Shown here: positions 54,870 through 64,000 of the stretch, piece by piece
How positions within the stretch are numbered: position 1 is the first letter of the stretch
Layout of the letters: each line of letters starts with the position of its first letter
Source of the DNA: Fallopia convolvulus
Lineage: Eukaryota > Streptophyta > Magnoliopsida > Caryophyllales > Polygonaceae
Length of the DNA stretch: 64,000 nucleotides
NCBI GenBank assembly: GCA_964016875.1
Contig: OZ024722.1
Location: 17,180,576-17,244,575 of the forward strand
Direction: 5' to 3'
Notes under the pieces: generated by a model
Database searches by the model: none
Told to the model about the DNA's origin: nothing
The model's input: only the letters and a program-made list of their open reading frames with translations
Program-made: the position numbers and the translations under genes

Positions 54870-55438
54870 TGTGAGCGGGTAAAACAAACATAGCTACCAT
54901 AATTATTTTGGTAAATCTACTTTAAAAGTATTTCTCAAATTACCGCGTATTTATTATTATTTTTATTTATTTTCCTATTATTAAAAATATGAAAGTTGTG
55001 CAACTTAATGGAAGATTCTATCCTTCAAATATGATGGAATTAAACTTGGAGAAGGGGGAATATTCCTAGCTTGGGCTCTAAGCAATCTGACTAGCCCTAG
55101 GAAATATAGAAAGTCTACCCCCTGATCTCCTTCTTCCATTATAAATATACGCCCTAGGCGTGTAGGGAGAGCCACATGTGCATATCGGCATATTTTGAAA
55201 ACTTGAATAGGCTAATACTCGCTTAGCTCGACTGTTCAGGGATTCGATGTTCTGTCGTTGTACCTCAACGCTCGAAACGACAATTCGCTCTTTTGACTTA
55301 GGCATCAGAGGTGGATTAGGGGGTCCCCGCCCCCTGTGTCCATTGTTTTGCAGGTTTTAGGTCAGAAGATACGGTGTGGAGCAGAAGAGGAAGGAGTCCA
55401 CAATTAGTGCATTGAAGACCGATTTTTGTGCACTAGCA
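54870..55438 (+). repeat. 3' LTR of the gag-protease element
   Basis: 569 bp, TGTGAGCGGG to CACTAGCA, near-identical to the 5' LTR with scattered changes. A G-rich GGCGGTGTAGGTGGGA stretch just before it is the likely polypurine tract. Confidence 0.87.
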
Positions 55439-55530
55439 AAAGCTATTCAAAACACTTTTGCGGAAAAAGTTAGTGAAAATAGTTTTGAAGATTTTCCAAC
55501 CTAATAATAGGCGAAGGATTCTAAAACCAT

Positions 55531-55543
55531 TGCTCTGATACCA
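55531..55543 (-). other. Primer-binding site of an older LTR element
   Basis: Minus strand TGGTATCAGAGCA, an initiator-tRNA primer site, four bases from an LTR end at 55548. The element's interior would continue leftwards but is replaced at 55443 by the younger gag-protease element. Confidence 0.75.
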
Positions 55544-55547
55544 TATT

Positions 55548-57164
55548 TGTAATGCCCCAATTTCACATCGGGAATGTCACACATTAGTGACCTCGGATTT
55601 GATGTCTGAAGCCACCCTAGGCTTGAATCTGAATAAACAATGCAATTAATCATAATAAATAAGAGAAATCGAAAGATAATATTGGATAAAAGTGATAGAT
55701 TTTTTTTAAACTTCTCCTCATAAAGAAGATTGGAACCTTACAGTGAAAGATTCTTGAAATTTTGTATTTGAAATTACATAAAGATGACAACTCTTGCACC
55801 TATACATTATCTAGGAAAAAAAATCCTAGACGTGTTTAACCTAAACTCGACAATATAGGTGACATTGTAACTTTTGACAACAGATCCAACTGCAGCTTGT
55901 CCTATCTCTAGCATACTTCTCATAACCTGCATGGAAGGATCATGTTGATGTTCCGCGATGGAAATACGGTTGACACCAACATACGTGTTGATGAATAGCA
56001 CACCTCAACCAACCTCACCGCATACGTATTGTGCGAATTCAGATTTGAACCAGGTGACAATGGAATATGAGAGCGAGAACGGTTTCTCATTTTGTACTAA
56101 CCATCTTATCCATATTCTTTGTGTACTAGTACACTTATCTGAGTTGCTTTTAAACGATTATGAATAGTTCCACTTGGATTATTAGGTACTTTAATTAGAA
56201 GAGACAACATCTCGGAATACTTCTTAAGATACACGAGAACCTACGTCCCAATGCACTTAAAAGTGTGAGCACCACTCAACGGTTGAGGGATATGAGTCAT
56301 GACCTTACACTTGGGATAAAACGACCAAGCAAGAATTATTTTTAATATATTATGAGTCATAAGACTCTAAGTTTGTTCCTTACAGTAGAGCTTAATTTAA
56401 TAAACACACAACATCATATAACAATAAGGCCTACATTCACAACTAATGCAACTTAAGATATGAGTAGGAATAACAGTCATAAAATCTAGGAATTTAAAAC
56501 AATTATAGGTTCAATTTTATTCACACTGAAGTTTCCAACATATATTCAAAACTTCATGATAAAAATCATGTTTTAAAAATAAATGCGGAAAAAGGAACCG
56601 AGTTCACTTGCCTTGGTAATAACGGTAACTAACTGCGAAAAGATCACTCGAGATTACGAACTTGGAGTTGTTCCCGATTCAACCAACCACAAAATAAATT
56701 ATCTTCAATTTATTTTGTTAATTTGACAACGTCAATTTTTAAGGAACAAGAAAAAGGTTCAAGTTTATGAAATTATTAACTTGTCCATCATATTAATAAT
56801 ATCCTTTTTATTAATACAATGAACTATGTCATGAGAGTTTATTAAATTTTCATGTTATTGAAATAAATTATTGTATATATCAACCTTAAATTATTTATTT
56901 TATTTAAACATAAATAATTTATATTTAAAATGAATCTCCAAAAATAAAACTCCTTATTCTATACATAAACATAAGGTTATCATTTGATTATTTATACACA
57001 TTTTTTTTCCTTCTCCAAGAAAACCACTTATTCATAAATCCTACAAAATATACCAATTAAATTCATATGTTTATTTAAATACTAATGAAATATAACCTTA
57101 TTAAAATACAACCCTTTAGATATTCTTACCTATTTTAATTTAATAAAAGATTTATTTTAATTTT
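55548..57164 (-). repeat. LTR of an older element, right limit unknown
   Basis: Starts TGTAATGCCCCAATTTCAC beside the primer site. Like the arms of the 17851-24021 element it continues with ACCCTAGGCTTGAAT and AT-rich sequence, so the two may be related families. I could not locate its outer end; from about 56700 the sequence is plain AT-rich. Confidence 0.4.
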
Positions 57165-57172
57165 ATTAAAAG

Positions 57173-57612
57173 TAGATCTGGGTCCGGTTCTGAACCGGCG
57201 ATTGCGGTTCCTCGGTGGTGTGGAATCGGAACCGGAATCGGCCTTGGGCCGGTTCTCCGGTTTCGGCTCCGGTTGGTTCCGGAACCGGTAATAATAATAA
57301 TAATAAATTATATTAAATTTTAATTTTCTTACAAAATTGTCAAAATAGCCTAACCAAGGCCGCGGTCCGATGGGTCGCGATCGCGGTTAGCCTAACCGCG
57401 GTTAGGTTATTTTTATTTTTTATGGGTACAACCAACGGTTCCACCCTGTTCGAAACCGGCGGTTCCAGAACCATCGGTTATCCACATCCGGGAGTGGACG
57501 AACCATGACTGTAGTTTCAGTTCCGGTTCTGACCGGTTCCGGTTCCCACTGGTTTCCCGCCGGTTCCGAAACTGCCGGTTCTCCGGTTTCACGAAATCGG
57601 AACCCAGGTCTA
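57173..57612. mobile_element. Non-autonomous hAT element made of CCGGTT words
   Basis: Inverted ends TAGATCTGGGTCCG and CGGAACCCAGGTCTA with an exact 8-bp target duplication ATTAAAAG (57165-57172, 57613-57620). The interior is irregular CGGTTCCGG / AACCGG repetition around a TAATAATAATAA stretch, and it contains GGCCGCGGTCC and TCGCGATCGCGG near 57358-57390. Confidence 0.9.
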
Positions 57613-57620
57613 ATTAAAAG

Positions 57621-58286
57621 GCTAAAACCGAAAATACCCAAAACAACAGACCACATGAGCTATGTGGTCGGTCCGGGTCGGGCCCAATTTGCTCATGTTC
57701 AGTAGACCCACCAAATCAGGGGAAGAACAAGGCTAGACAGAGGACGAAAACAACCAACTTCAATCGATTTGTTCTCCGCCCTTCGGTAACGATTCGGGGC
57801 GTGTGAGGCGGTGTTGGAACCATAAGAGAGAGATCTTTCCAATGATATAAAATGGGAAAATTATATTTGTTTGTGGAAGGAGAACGAGCCCAAAAACCAA
57901 CCGGTTCATCTGTTTTGAATATGGACAGGGTTGTTTTCACTCGAAATTTTGGGGCTCTAAACGGTGTTTTTACGAGATGATTTGTGAAGACGAATGGTAT
58001 ATGACAATTAGAACTATAATTTGGGTTTTAAAGGGCTCAAATCGAATCCCAATCAACTCCAATTCCGGCTTGAAAGTTAAACCCCCCATTTAAGCGCTAT
58101 CTGAAGGTTTCCAAACGATTCAATGGTCTTAAACCACAATTCATACTCGATTGATTGAGCTAAACACTCCCTCCTTAAATAATTATAGCTTTTGAACAAA
58201 AAAAGGCGCCAATTCATTACCATTCAACCGAATTTAATCCCATTTCACCACTTGAACAGTTTTTAGGTCGCAAGGTTTCCTCAACC
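57621..58286. other. Spacer, no gene seen
   Basis: Unremarkable sequence between a hAT element and a LINE. Short frames without recognised domains. Confidence 0.6.
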
Positions 58287-58321
58287 TTTTTTTTTGATAG
58301 GGAAAGAAATTAGGGTGACCA

Positions 58322-58759
58322 CTAACAGCCTAGTGGTGTCCTTAGAGCATCATGACGGATGAGGGTAAATAAACCCGGATCATCTGCAAGCGGGAAGGAG
58401 GAGACACGTCTGAAAGATCTTGCGATGAAGTCCGCCACAATATTACACTCCCGATAGACGTGAGTGATACACCAATCCTGGAACCGGGCAAGCAAACAGT
58501 GGATGTCTGAACGCAGTAGCTCAATCTCCCACAGGCAGCGCCAGTCACCGAGCACGGCCTTGACCAGCTGCAAATTATCGCCTTCAATCTGGATCCGGGG
58601 AATGCCACGTCTGGTGGCCTCGAGAAGTCCCTGGCGCAAGGCGATGGTCTCGAAAATCAAAACAGACTGTCGACCAATCAGTCCTTCGTCAAAATGGATG
58701 GGGGAGCCTCCAGAGTCCCTGAGGATGAACCCAAACGAAGCCACACCATCTACATTCAC
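58322..58759 (-). pseudogene. LINE RNase H domain
   Basis: The 145-codon frame starts MNVDGVASFGFILRD (first catalytic aspartate in NVDG), then FETIALRQGLLEA (glutamate), RIQIEGDNLQLV (aspartate in GDN) and YRECNIVADFIAR (final aspartate). All four catalytic acids of the RNase H fold are present. This plant-type domain trims RNA during LINE copying. Confidence 0.85.
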
Positions 58760-59181
58760 TACACCATCAAAATTTTATTTAATATAGTCCCTCTTGGGTT
58801 TTGCCCATTTCGTATGCTTTCTTCTTGCTTCACCACTAATCGTGTGAGTGCGGGGGCTAGGGGAATCTGATGCTCCAACTTGTTTCCATTCTTTAATTTG
58901 GTTTCAGGTAAATTCAGCAATGTTATCAACATTAGTCAGGTTTGTTCCGTTGTTGTTATAAAAACTCGCTTATTTCTGGCGAACCATAGGCTCCACCAAG
59001 TGTTTATAAGGATTTACAATTCCTCTTTTGTTAACTTTTCCTTAATTTCTTCGAGGACCTGATGTGGTTTTTTGTCGTCCAGGGATACTTGGGTAGTAAT
59101 CCTACAAAGTTCTTGGTTTATAGAATTAATGGCTGCTTTTGTAAGGGGGCATGAAAATAGGATGTGGTTTGTTTCTTCAAC

Positions 59182-59538
59182 CTAGCTATTGCACGCATCG
59201 CAACCTTGTGGAACCGGGATATGGTTAGCCGCAAGCCTAGTTTTAGTCAGAAGGCCGTTACGGGCCACTTTCCATAGGAAGTTTTTCATTTTGGGGGGGG
59301 GGGGGATGTTTAGCCGGTTAATCCATTCTAGGTTAATCTTAGGTTCACCTTTGGATTTGTGGAGCCACTGCATTGTCGAGTGAGTGGAGCACCATCCATT
59401 TTTACTTGGTTGCCAGTACAGTCTATCCAGTATTTTATTGATGGGGTATATAATTTTGGAGATTCTTTCGAGGTCATCTTGATTAACAACCTGACTCAAC
59501 TTTTCAATGTTCCATGAGTTATCCTCATTGAGGTACAC
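59182..59538 (-). pseudogene. LINE zinc-binding reverse transcriptase tail
   Basis: Contains WINRLNIPPPPKMKNFLWKVARNGLLTKTRLAANHIPVPQGCDACNS, the zf-RVT region of plant L1 ORF2 with the CxxC pair CDACN. The proline run is coded by a C/G homopolymer (59287-59298). Confidence 0.85.
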
Positions 59539-59728
59539 CTCAATAGGCTCCTCCCAATTAATGAGGGTTTCAACCTCGGGCTTTGGGTTGAGGGGACCAT
59601 TGCCAGTTCAATTGTCTTTCCAAAATTGGATGGTTTTGCCGTCCCCCACTTGCTAGATGAGTCCCTTAATGAACAGGTCTCGTAGGCCAACTAACTTGGA
59701 CCACTGCCATGATGTGTTCTGTTTTTTC

Positions 59729-61232
59729 TTATAGTTTAGGATACTTTCTGTTTTGAGGTATTTTTCGGTCACTATTTTGACCTAGAGATTGTTTGGTTCT
59801 GCTAGGATTTTTCAGAGTAGTTTCATTTGGAGTGCTTGGTTCATTTCGGCTTCCTTGGCGATTCCCAACCCCCCGTGAGCGCGGGGGGGGGGGGGGGGGG
59901 GCGGGACATTTAGAATTCCATCTTATGAGTGGTTTATAGTTATTTTCCTTGTTCCAAAAGAAGTTTTTGTTAATATCGTCTAGTTCTTTCAAGGTTGATT
60001 GTGGTAGTAAAAACGATTGCATTATATAGTTTGGTTGTGTTGAGAGGTTTGCTTTGATTATGGTTTTACGCTCCCCCTGGGATAAGGCGTTAGCTTTCCA
60101 GTTTGTTAATTGGGATCTGGTTCGTAGTACGAGTAGTTTAAAGGTGTTTTTTGTTAGTCTCCCATTAATTATCGGGCATCCTAGATATTTATCCAAGGCA
60201 ACTGTGTTTGCAATTTGGAGGATTTGTTTTATTTGCTCTTTTGTGTTGTTGTTTGTGTTTTTGGTAACTTGGAACGCGGATATATGGAAGTTGACTTTCT
60301 GGCCAAATATTTGACAGTAGTCGTCAATAGTTTCTTTAATATTTTTGCAAGCATGGCTAATGGCTTTTGCAAAGATGATGATATCGTCCGCAAAGGCCAT
60401 GAAAGGGATTTTTGTTCAACTTCTCGAGATTTGGATCCCGATGCCACGTTTTGGGTTAGTACTCAAAAGGTGGAGTTGTCTTGCCAGAATCTTGGCGACA
60501 ATAATGAATAAATATGGGGATAGGGGGTCCCCCTGCCTGAGGCCCCGTTGGGGGTAGAATTGTTCTGTTGGTCCATTGTTGACTAGTACAGAAAAGGAGA
60601 CTGTTTCTACACATTCCTGGATCCAACCCACAAATTTGTCGTGAAAGCCAAATTTGTGGAGAATATCTGTTAGAAATTCTCCGATCGTAGGCTTTTTCCA
60701 TATCAAGTTTGATTGCAATCCAGCCCTCCCGCCCACGTTTGTTATGGAAGGAGTGGAAAATTTCATGAACAATGAGTGTGTTATCATGGATACTCCGATT
60801 CTGGACGAATGCCTGCATCGGGTGGATTAGTTTGTTTAGGACATTTTAAAGGCGGTTTGTTATAATCTTCGAGATTACTTTATAGATGGTATTGTATAGG
60901 CTAATTAGCCTGTAATGGTTAGTTGAATTAGGGTTTTCACATTTGGGTAGTAGTGTTATAAATGTGTGGTTGATTTGTTTCAAAATCATCCCTGTGTGGA
61001 AGAAGCTTTTTACAGCTTTTGTCACATCCGATCCAACGATATGCCAATATTTTTTGTAAAAGCTTGCCGGCATTCCATCCGGACTAGGGGGTTTGTCATC
61101 CCCAACGTCGAACATAGCATTCTTAATTTCATTGTTTGAAACTGGTTTTGTAAGCTCTCTGTTATCTGCGTCTGTTATTTCTCTTTTGATGGTTTGTGTC
61201 ATGTCTTGGAGCTTGTTGCGGTTTATTTCCAA
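59729..61232 (-). pseudogene. LINE reverse transcriptase, frameshifted
   Basis: Successive frames give DKPPSPDGMPASFYKKYW and INHTFITLLPKCENPNSTNHYRLISL (61232-60846), AIKLDMEKAYDR with FVQNRSIHDNTLIVHE (60818-60690), then GLRQGDPLSPYLFIIV (60540-60490) and MAFADDIIIFAKA (60400-60362), the F-A-D-D catalytic motif. The domains are all there in the proper order, broken by about three frame changes. An 18-19 base G run at 59883-59901 encodes a proline stretch and may itself be unstable. Confidence 0.87.
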
Positions 61233-61407
61233 AGCCCGGAATCGATTTTGGAAGTCCCGTTTAATTTCTGTTTTGATGTTTTCTAGTCCGGATATTCGTG
61301 TGCCCTCTATTGTACGAATTTCTTTAATATTGGTTCTGTTCCTTCTACCACTGGCAATCCGGTGAAAGTATTTGGTATTTTTGTCATTCAGTTTAATGTG
61401 CGAGTTC

Positions 61408-62468
61408 TTAGCCCTTTGTTTCCAATAGGAGGTGGAAATTAATGAGGCACGATCGTTTCTTCACCAATCTCTCTTGTTTTTGAATTAGTTGCGTGTTTTG
61501 GTGTTCAATGATATCTTTCTGGATTTGAAGTAGGTTCTCATCTAGTTTTTTTATTTGTTCGAAAATATTTCCAAAGGCATGTTTATTCCACGCTTTCGAT
61601 TTTGTTTTAAGTAGTTGTGTTTTTTTGGTGAGGTTAAACATGTGTGATCCACGTGCGTTGTAGCGCCATGCTTGCTTGATGACGTTTTGGAAGTCTTTTC
61701 TAGAGGTCCACATCATCTCAAATTTGAATAGTTGTGCTTTGAAAGGTACTCGTGTTGGGAGTTCGCAAGAGATAGGGCAATGATCGAAGGATGAGAAGGC
61801 ATGGTTTTTTGTTGCTATAGATGAGTACCATTGGATTATCTGGTTGCTTACTAAAGTGCGATCTAGTTTATCGAAAATAGTATTTTCGAGGTTTTTGGAT
61901 CTTCTCCAAGTGAATTTGTTACCAAACGTTGGAATATCACAAACGTCACAATCGTTTTTAAAGTTGATAAGCCGTTCAAACCTGGAAGGATTAGGAATAA
62001 CGCCCCCTTGCTTTTCGTTTAGGTGTTGGATTTCGTTGAGGTCTCCCATAATGATACAAGGAAGGTTACAATTCTGGACAAACAGTTTAAGTTTCATCCA
62101 AAACTGGTCCTTGTCTTGTGCCCTTGGCGGAGCATAGGCAAAAATAATGATCAATTCATTGTTGGTTTCAAGATTTGTATAGTGAAACCCAATGAAACAG
62201 TTATCTTTGTGCATAGTTTGGATTTTTTTCATTCGAGAGATGTGACCCCTTCTAGAGAACACAGATCCCCCCCAAAAAATCCATTTGCTGGAATGAACTC
62301 AATAGAGTCAAAGCCAGCTTTTTGCCATACTTTACTTTCTGGTGGGTCTTGGGCTTTTGTTTCAACTAATGATATTAGGTGAACATTTTCAAGGCGACAT
62401 AGCGCGTTGATTTTGGTCCAAAAGGACCTACGCTTAATACCCATGCAGTTCCACATGCAGATCTTCAT
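61408..62468 (-). pseudogene. LINE endonuclease domain
   Basis: MKICMWNCMGIKRRSFWTKI begins the apurinic-type endonuclease (62468), with LISLVETKA following. After a frame change near 62250, IIMGDLNEIQHLNEK (GDLN), TFGNKFTWRRSKN and FSSFDHCPISCEL (SDH-like end) complete it. The start at 62468 is the usual ORF2 start. Confidence 0.85.
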
Positions 62469-62494
62469 AAATAACCAACTAGTTTGTGGTTTTT

Positions 62495-62704
62495 GGCCAT
62501 TGGGGGATGGAGAGGTCTCCTTGATAATGTTGTCAAGTATTTTGTAATACGCTTATTTGGTGGCTTAGTTAGGGTTATAGGATTGATCAATTTAGTAGTG
62601 GCCATTGGGGGATGGAGAGGTCTCCTTGATAATGTTGTCAAGTATTTTGTAATACGCTTATTTGGTGGCTTAGTTAGGGTTATAGGATTGATCAATTTAG
62701 TAGT
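62495..62704. repeat. 105-bp perfect tandem duplication
   Basis: Two essentially identical 105-bp units, 62495-62599 and 62600-62704, starting GGCCATTGGGGGATGGAG. It abuts the 5' end of the LINE. Confidence 0.92.
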
Positions 62705-62891
62705 CATTATTTTATTATTAAGGGATTTTACCCCACAACTACGGTTTACACCATTTGTTTTTTTGTCGATGCATTCCCTGAACATCCATTGTACGAACTG
62801 TACAAAGTGCATAAAGGGTGCACAATTGCATAAGCAATGTAGTTCATTTTACGGCTGTATTTTTTGTGTGTGATATCACAGACGGTCATTT

Positions 62892-63009
62892 CCTTTTGTT
62901 CGACTTTGTTTATCATTCTCTTATTAAGAGATATGTGGGCTTTAATTCCCTTTTGTTCGACTTTTTTTTTTTTATCATTCTCTTATTAAGAGATATGTGG
63001 GTTTTAATT
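62892..63009. repeat. 57-61-bp tandem duplication
   Basis: CCTTTTGTTCGACTTT and the following CATTCTCTTATTAAGAGATATGTGGG occur twice, differing by a longer T run in the second copy. TCTTATTAAGA is itself palindromic. Confidence 0.85.
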
Positions 63010-64000
63010 TCCAATTTGTTTCGAGTTTCTTTATTATTCGAGTGAATAGTATTGCTTCTTATCACGATCATCGTGGGCATCTTTTTTGGATTATTAACCC
63101 AGCGATAGGTATCAATAGTGTTCATGATGCTATTAGGCATTATAGTAGCTATTGTGAAATCAATATAATATATACAGATTTGATACAGATTGGGTTGAGT
63201 CTTACAAAAAAAATGAACATTTTATGTTCAAAGAGCTGTTAAGCTGGTGTTGTTGATTCAGCAACCTTTTGAAAAGTTTGGCATGGTCTATGCCCCAATC
63301 TTGTTAACATTGCTGTTTTGGGTATATTTTTGTTTGTTGGTTTCGCCCAATCCTGCACCAAGATGAGCACCACGACATTAGACAAAGGTAATAGGGGAGT
63401 GAAGGGCACATAGCAAGCATCATAGGGCATTAAAAGTGCCCCCATCTTGCTAGGAGTTCCTTTAATTAGCAAAGTTATTGTTGAAACCATTTTGTTAGTG
63501 ATAATCATCACAGCCTGCAACTGTAAAAGCATCAGGGATACAGAAGGCACGTTGCCGTTAAACTTAGTTGTTAAGCATAATGAATGGTTTTTTTATTATA
63601 TATATAGAGTTTATGAACAGCCTTACACACATAGTGTTGGGCTATTCGTCTCTTTGATTTGTTTTATTCCATGTTGCACTTGTCAGTAAAGGACACAAAG
63701 ACGGATAAAGGATTAGAGTATGATTTCAAGAAAGAATGCTAGCTCAGATTGAATGCTTGATTTGCGAGTTCCAAAGGGATGAGGGTAAGAAGAATGTGAC
63801 TGTAAGCAGCATGTTGCAGCAACATAGGGTATTCAACAGCTCAAAGATAGAGAACAACCAGGGTCTATTTTGATCGTTTTGATTAGGTTTGATGTCCAAA
63901 AAAGAGTTATGTTTAAATTAAGAGAAAATGGAGTTTCTATTGTTCATCATGTAATCCCAATTAAAGTTGATTTTTATGGTAGTGGAAACAAAGTTGGCAT
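63010..64000. other. No recognised gene to the right edge
   Basis: Frames of 70-105 codons occur on both strands (for example 63239-63550 minus) but none has a motif I can name. The sequence may belong to a gene or element continuing beyond the window. Confidence 0.4.

Larger units (their letters stand above)
49503..55438 (+). mobile_element. Non-autonomous gag-protease LTR element
   Basis: Near-identical LTRs (49503-50075, 54870-55438) enclose a primer site, a gag N-terminal frame, a non-coding stretch, a second gag part and a protease, but no reverse transcriptase or integrase. The flanks are GAAGC (49498-49502) and AAAGC (55439-55443), a target duplication with one mismatch. The gag and protease resemble Ty3 elements with the tRNA site ATTGGTGCCGTCC, and the relic at 12206-13174 belongs to the same gag family. 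Confidence 0.87.
58287..62470 (-). mobile_element. L1-type LINE, ORF2 with frameshifts
   Basis: On the minus strand the order is endonuclease, reverse transcriptase, zinc-binding and RNase H, followed by a short A tail (T9 at 58287-58295). This is the plant L1 layout with a plant-acquired RNase H. No ORF1 is recognisable upstream of 62470, so the 5' part is truncated. Several frameshifts and G-homopolymer runs break the frame. Confidence 0.88.

Noticed and set aside
63239..63550. 103-codon minus-strand frame near the right edge
   Set aside because: No motif recognised; the opposite strand also has an open stretch, and no promoter or splice evidence is visible.

Overview
This is a nuclear window from a flowering plant, most likely a eudicot. 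The evidence is three intron-containing plant genes, chloroplast targeting and light-harvesting sequences, plant-type transposable elements (Copia, Ty3 chromovirus, Cassandra-like 5S LTR, L1-type LINE, MULE, hAT, Tourist and Stowaway families) and AT-rich spacers. I cannot name the species from the sequence.

Only three host genes are convincing. A NUDX1-type Nudix hydrolase (30191-30747, +, two exons) and an LHCB4/CP29 antenna protein gene (31400-33661, -, two exons) converge. A cystathionine beta-lyase gene of plastid methionine synthesis (44229-48432, -, 13 exons, complete) lies 11 kb further on. All three could be assembled exon by exon in frame. Their functions are independent; I see no operon-like or cluster logic.

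Layout. 1-1.2 kb: 5' end of a Copia element running off the left edge. 2.1-2.3 kb: Cassandra-like solo LTR with a 5S rRNA-derived promoter. 2.7-12.2 kb: decayed Ty3 chromovirus on the minus strand, interrupted by a non-coding insertion, with its LTR-leader end present twice. 12.2-24.7 kb: nested Ty3-type elements. These are a gag-protease relic, an oppositely oriented LTR joined to an intact non-autonomous gag-only element (TR-GAG type), and a deletion derivative in which the primer-binding site is fused to integrase. The last of these is split by a 6.2 kb element with long inverted ends. 25.3-26.1 kb: a minisatellite. 26.5-28.6 kb: non-autonomous Copia element. 28.7-30.0 kb: MULE with a 9-bp target duplication, ending 172 bp before the NUDX1 start codon. 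34.3-43.8 kb: MITEs, a broken MULE/FAR1-type transposase gene with an apparent OTU protease tail and three insertions, a second MULE and a hAT element. 49.5-55.4 kb: non-autonomous gag-protease LTR element. 55.5-58.3 kb: LTR relic and hAT element. 58.3-62.5 kb: L1-type LINE with frameshifts. 62.5-64 kb: short tandem duplications and no recognisable gene.

The most unusual points are the head-to-head LTR composite bounded by TAGGG, the PBS-side leader shared between the chromovirus and the gag-only element, CG-rich palindromic words recurring in unrelated mobile elements, the exon-2/acceptor duplication inside the LHCB4 intron, a GC-AG intron in the cystathionine beta-lyase gene, and the transposase-OTU remnant. 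No database search was possible; family names rest on motif recognition.
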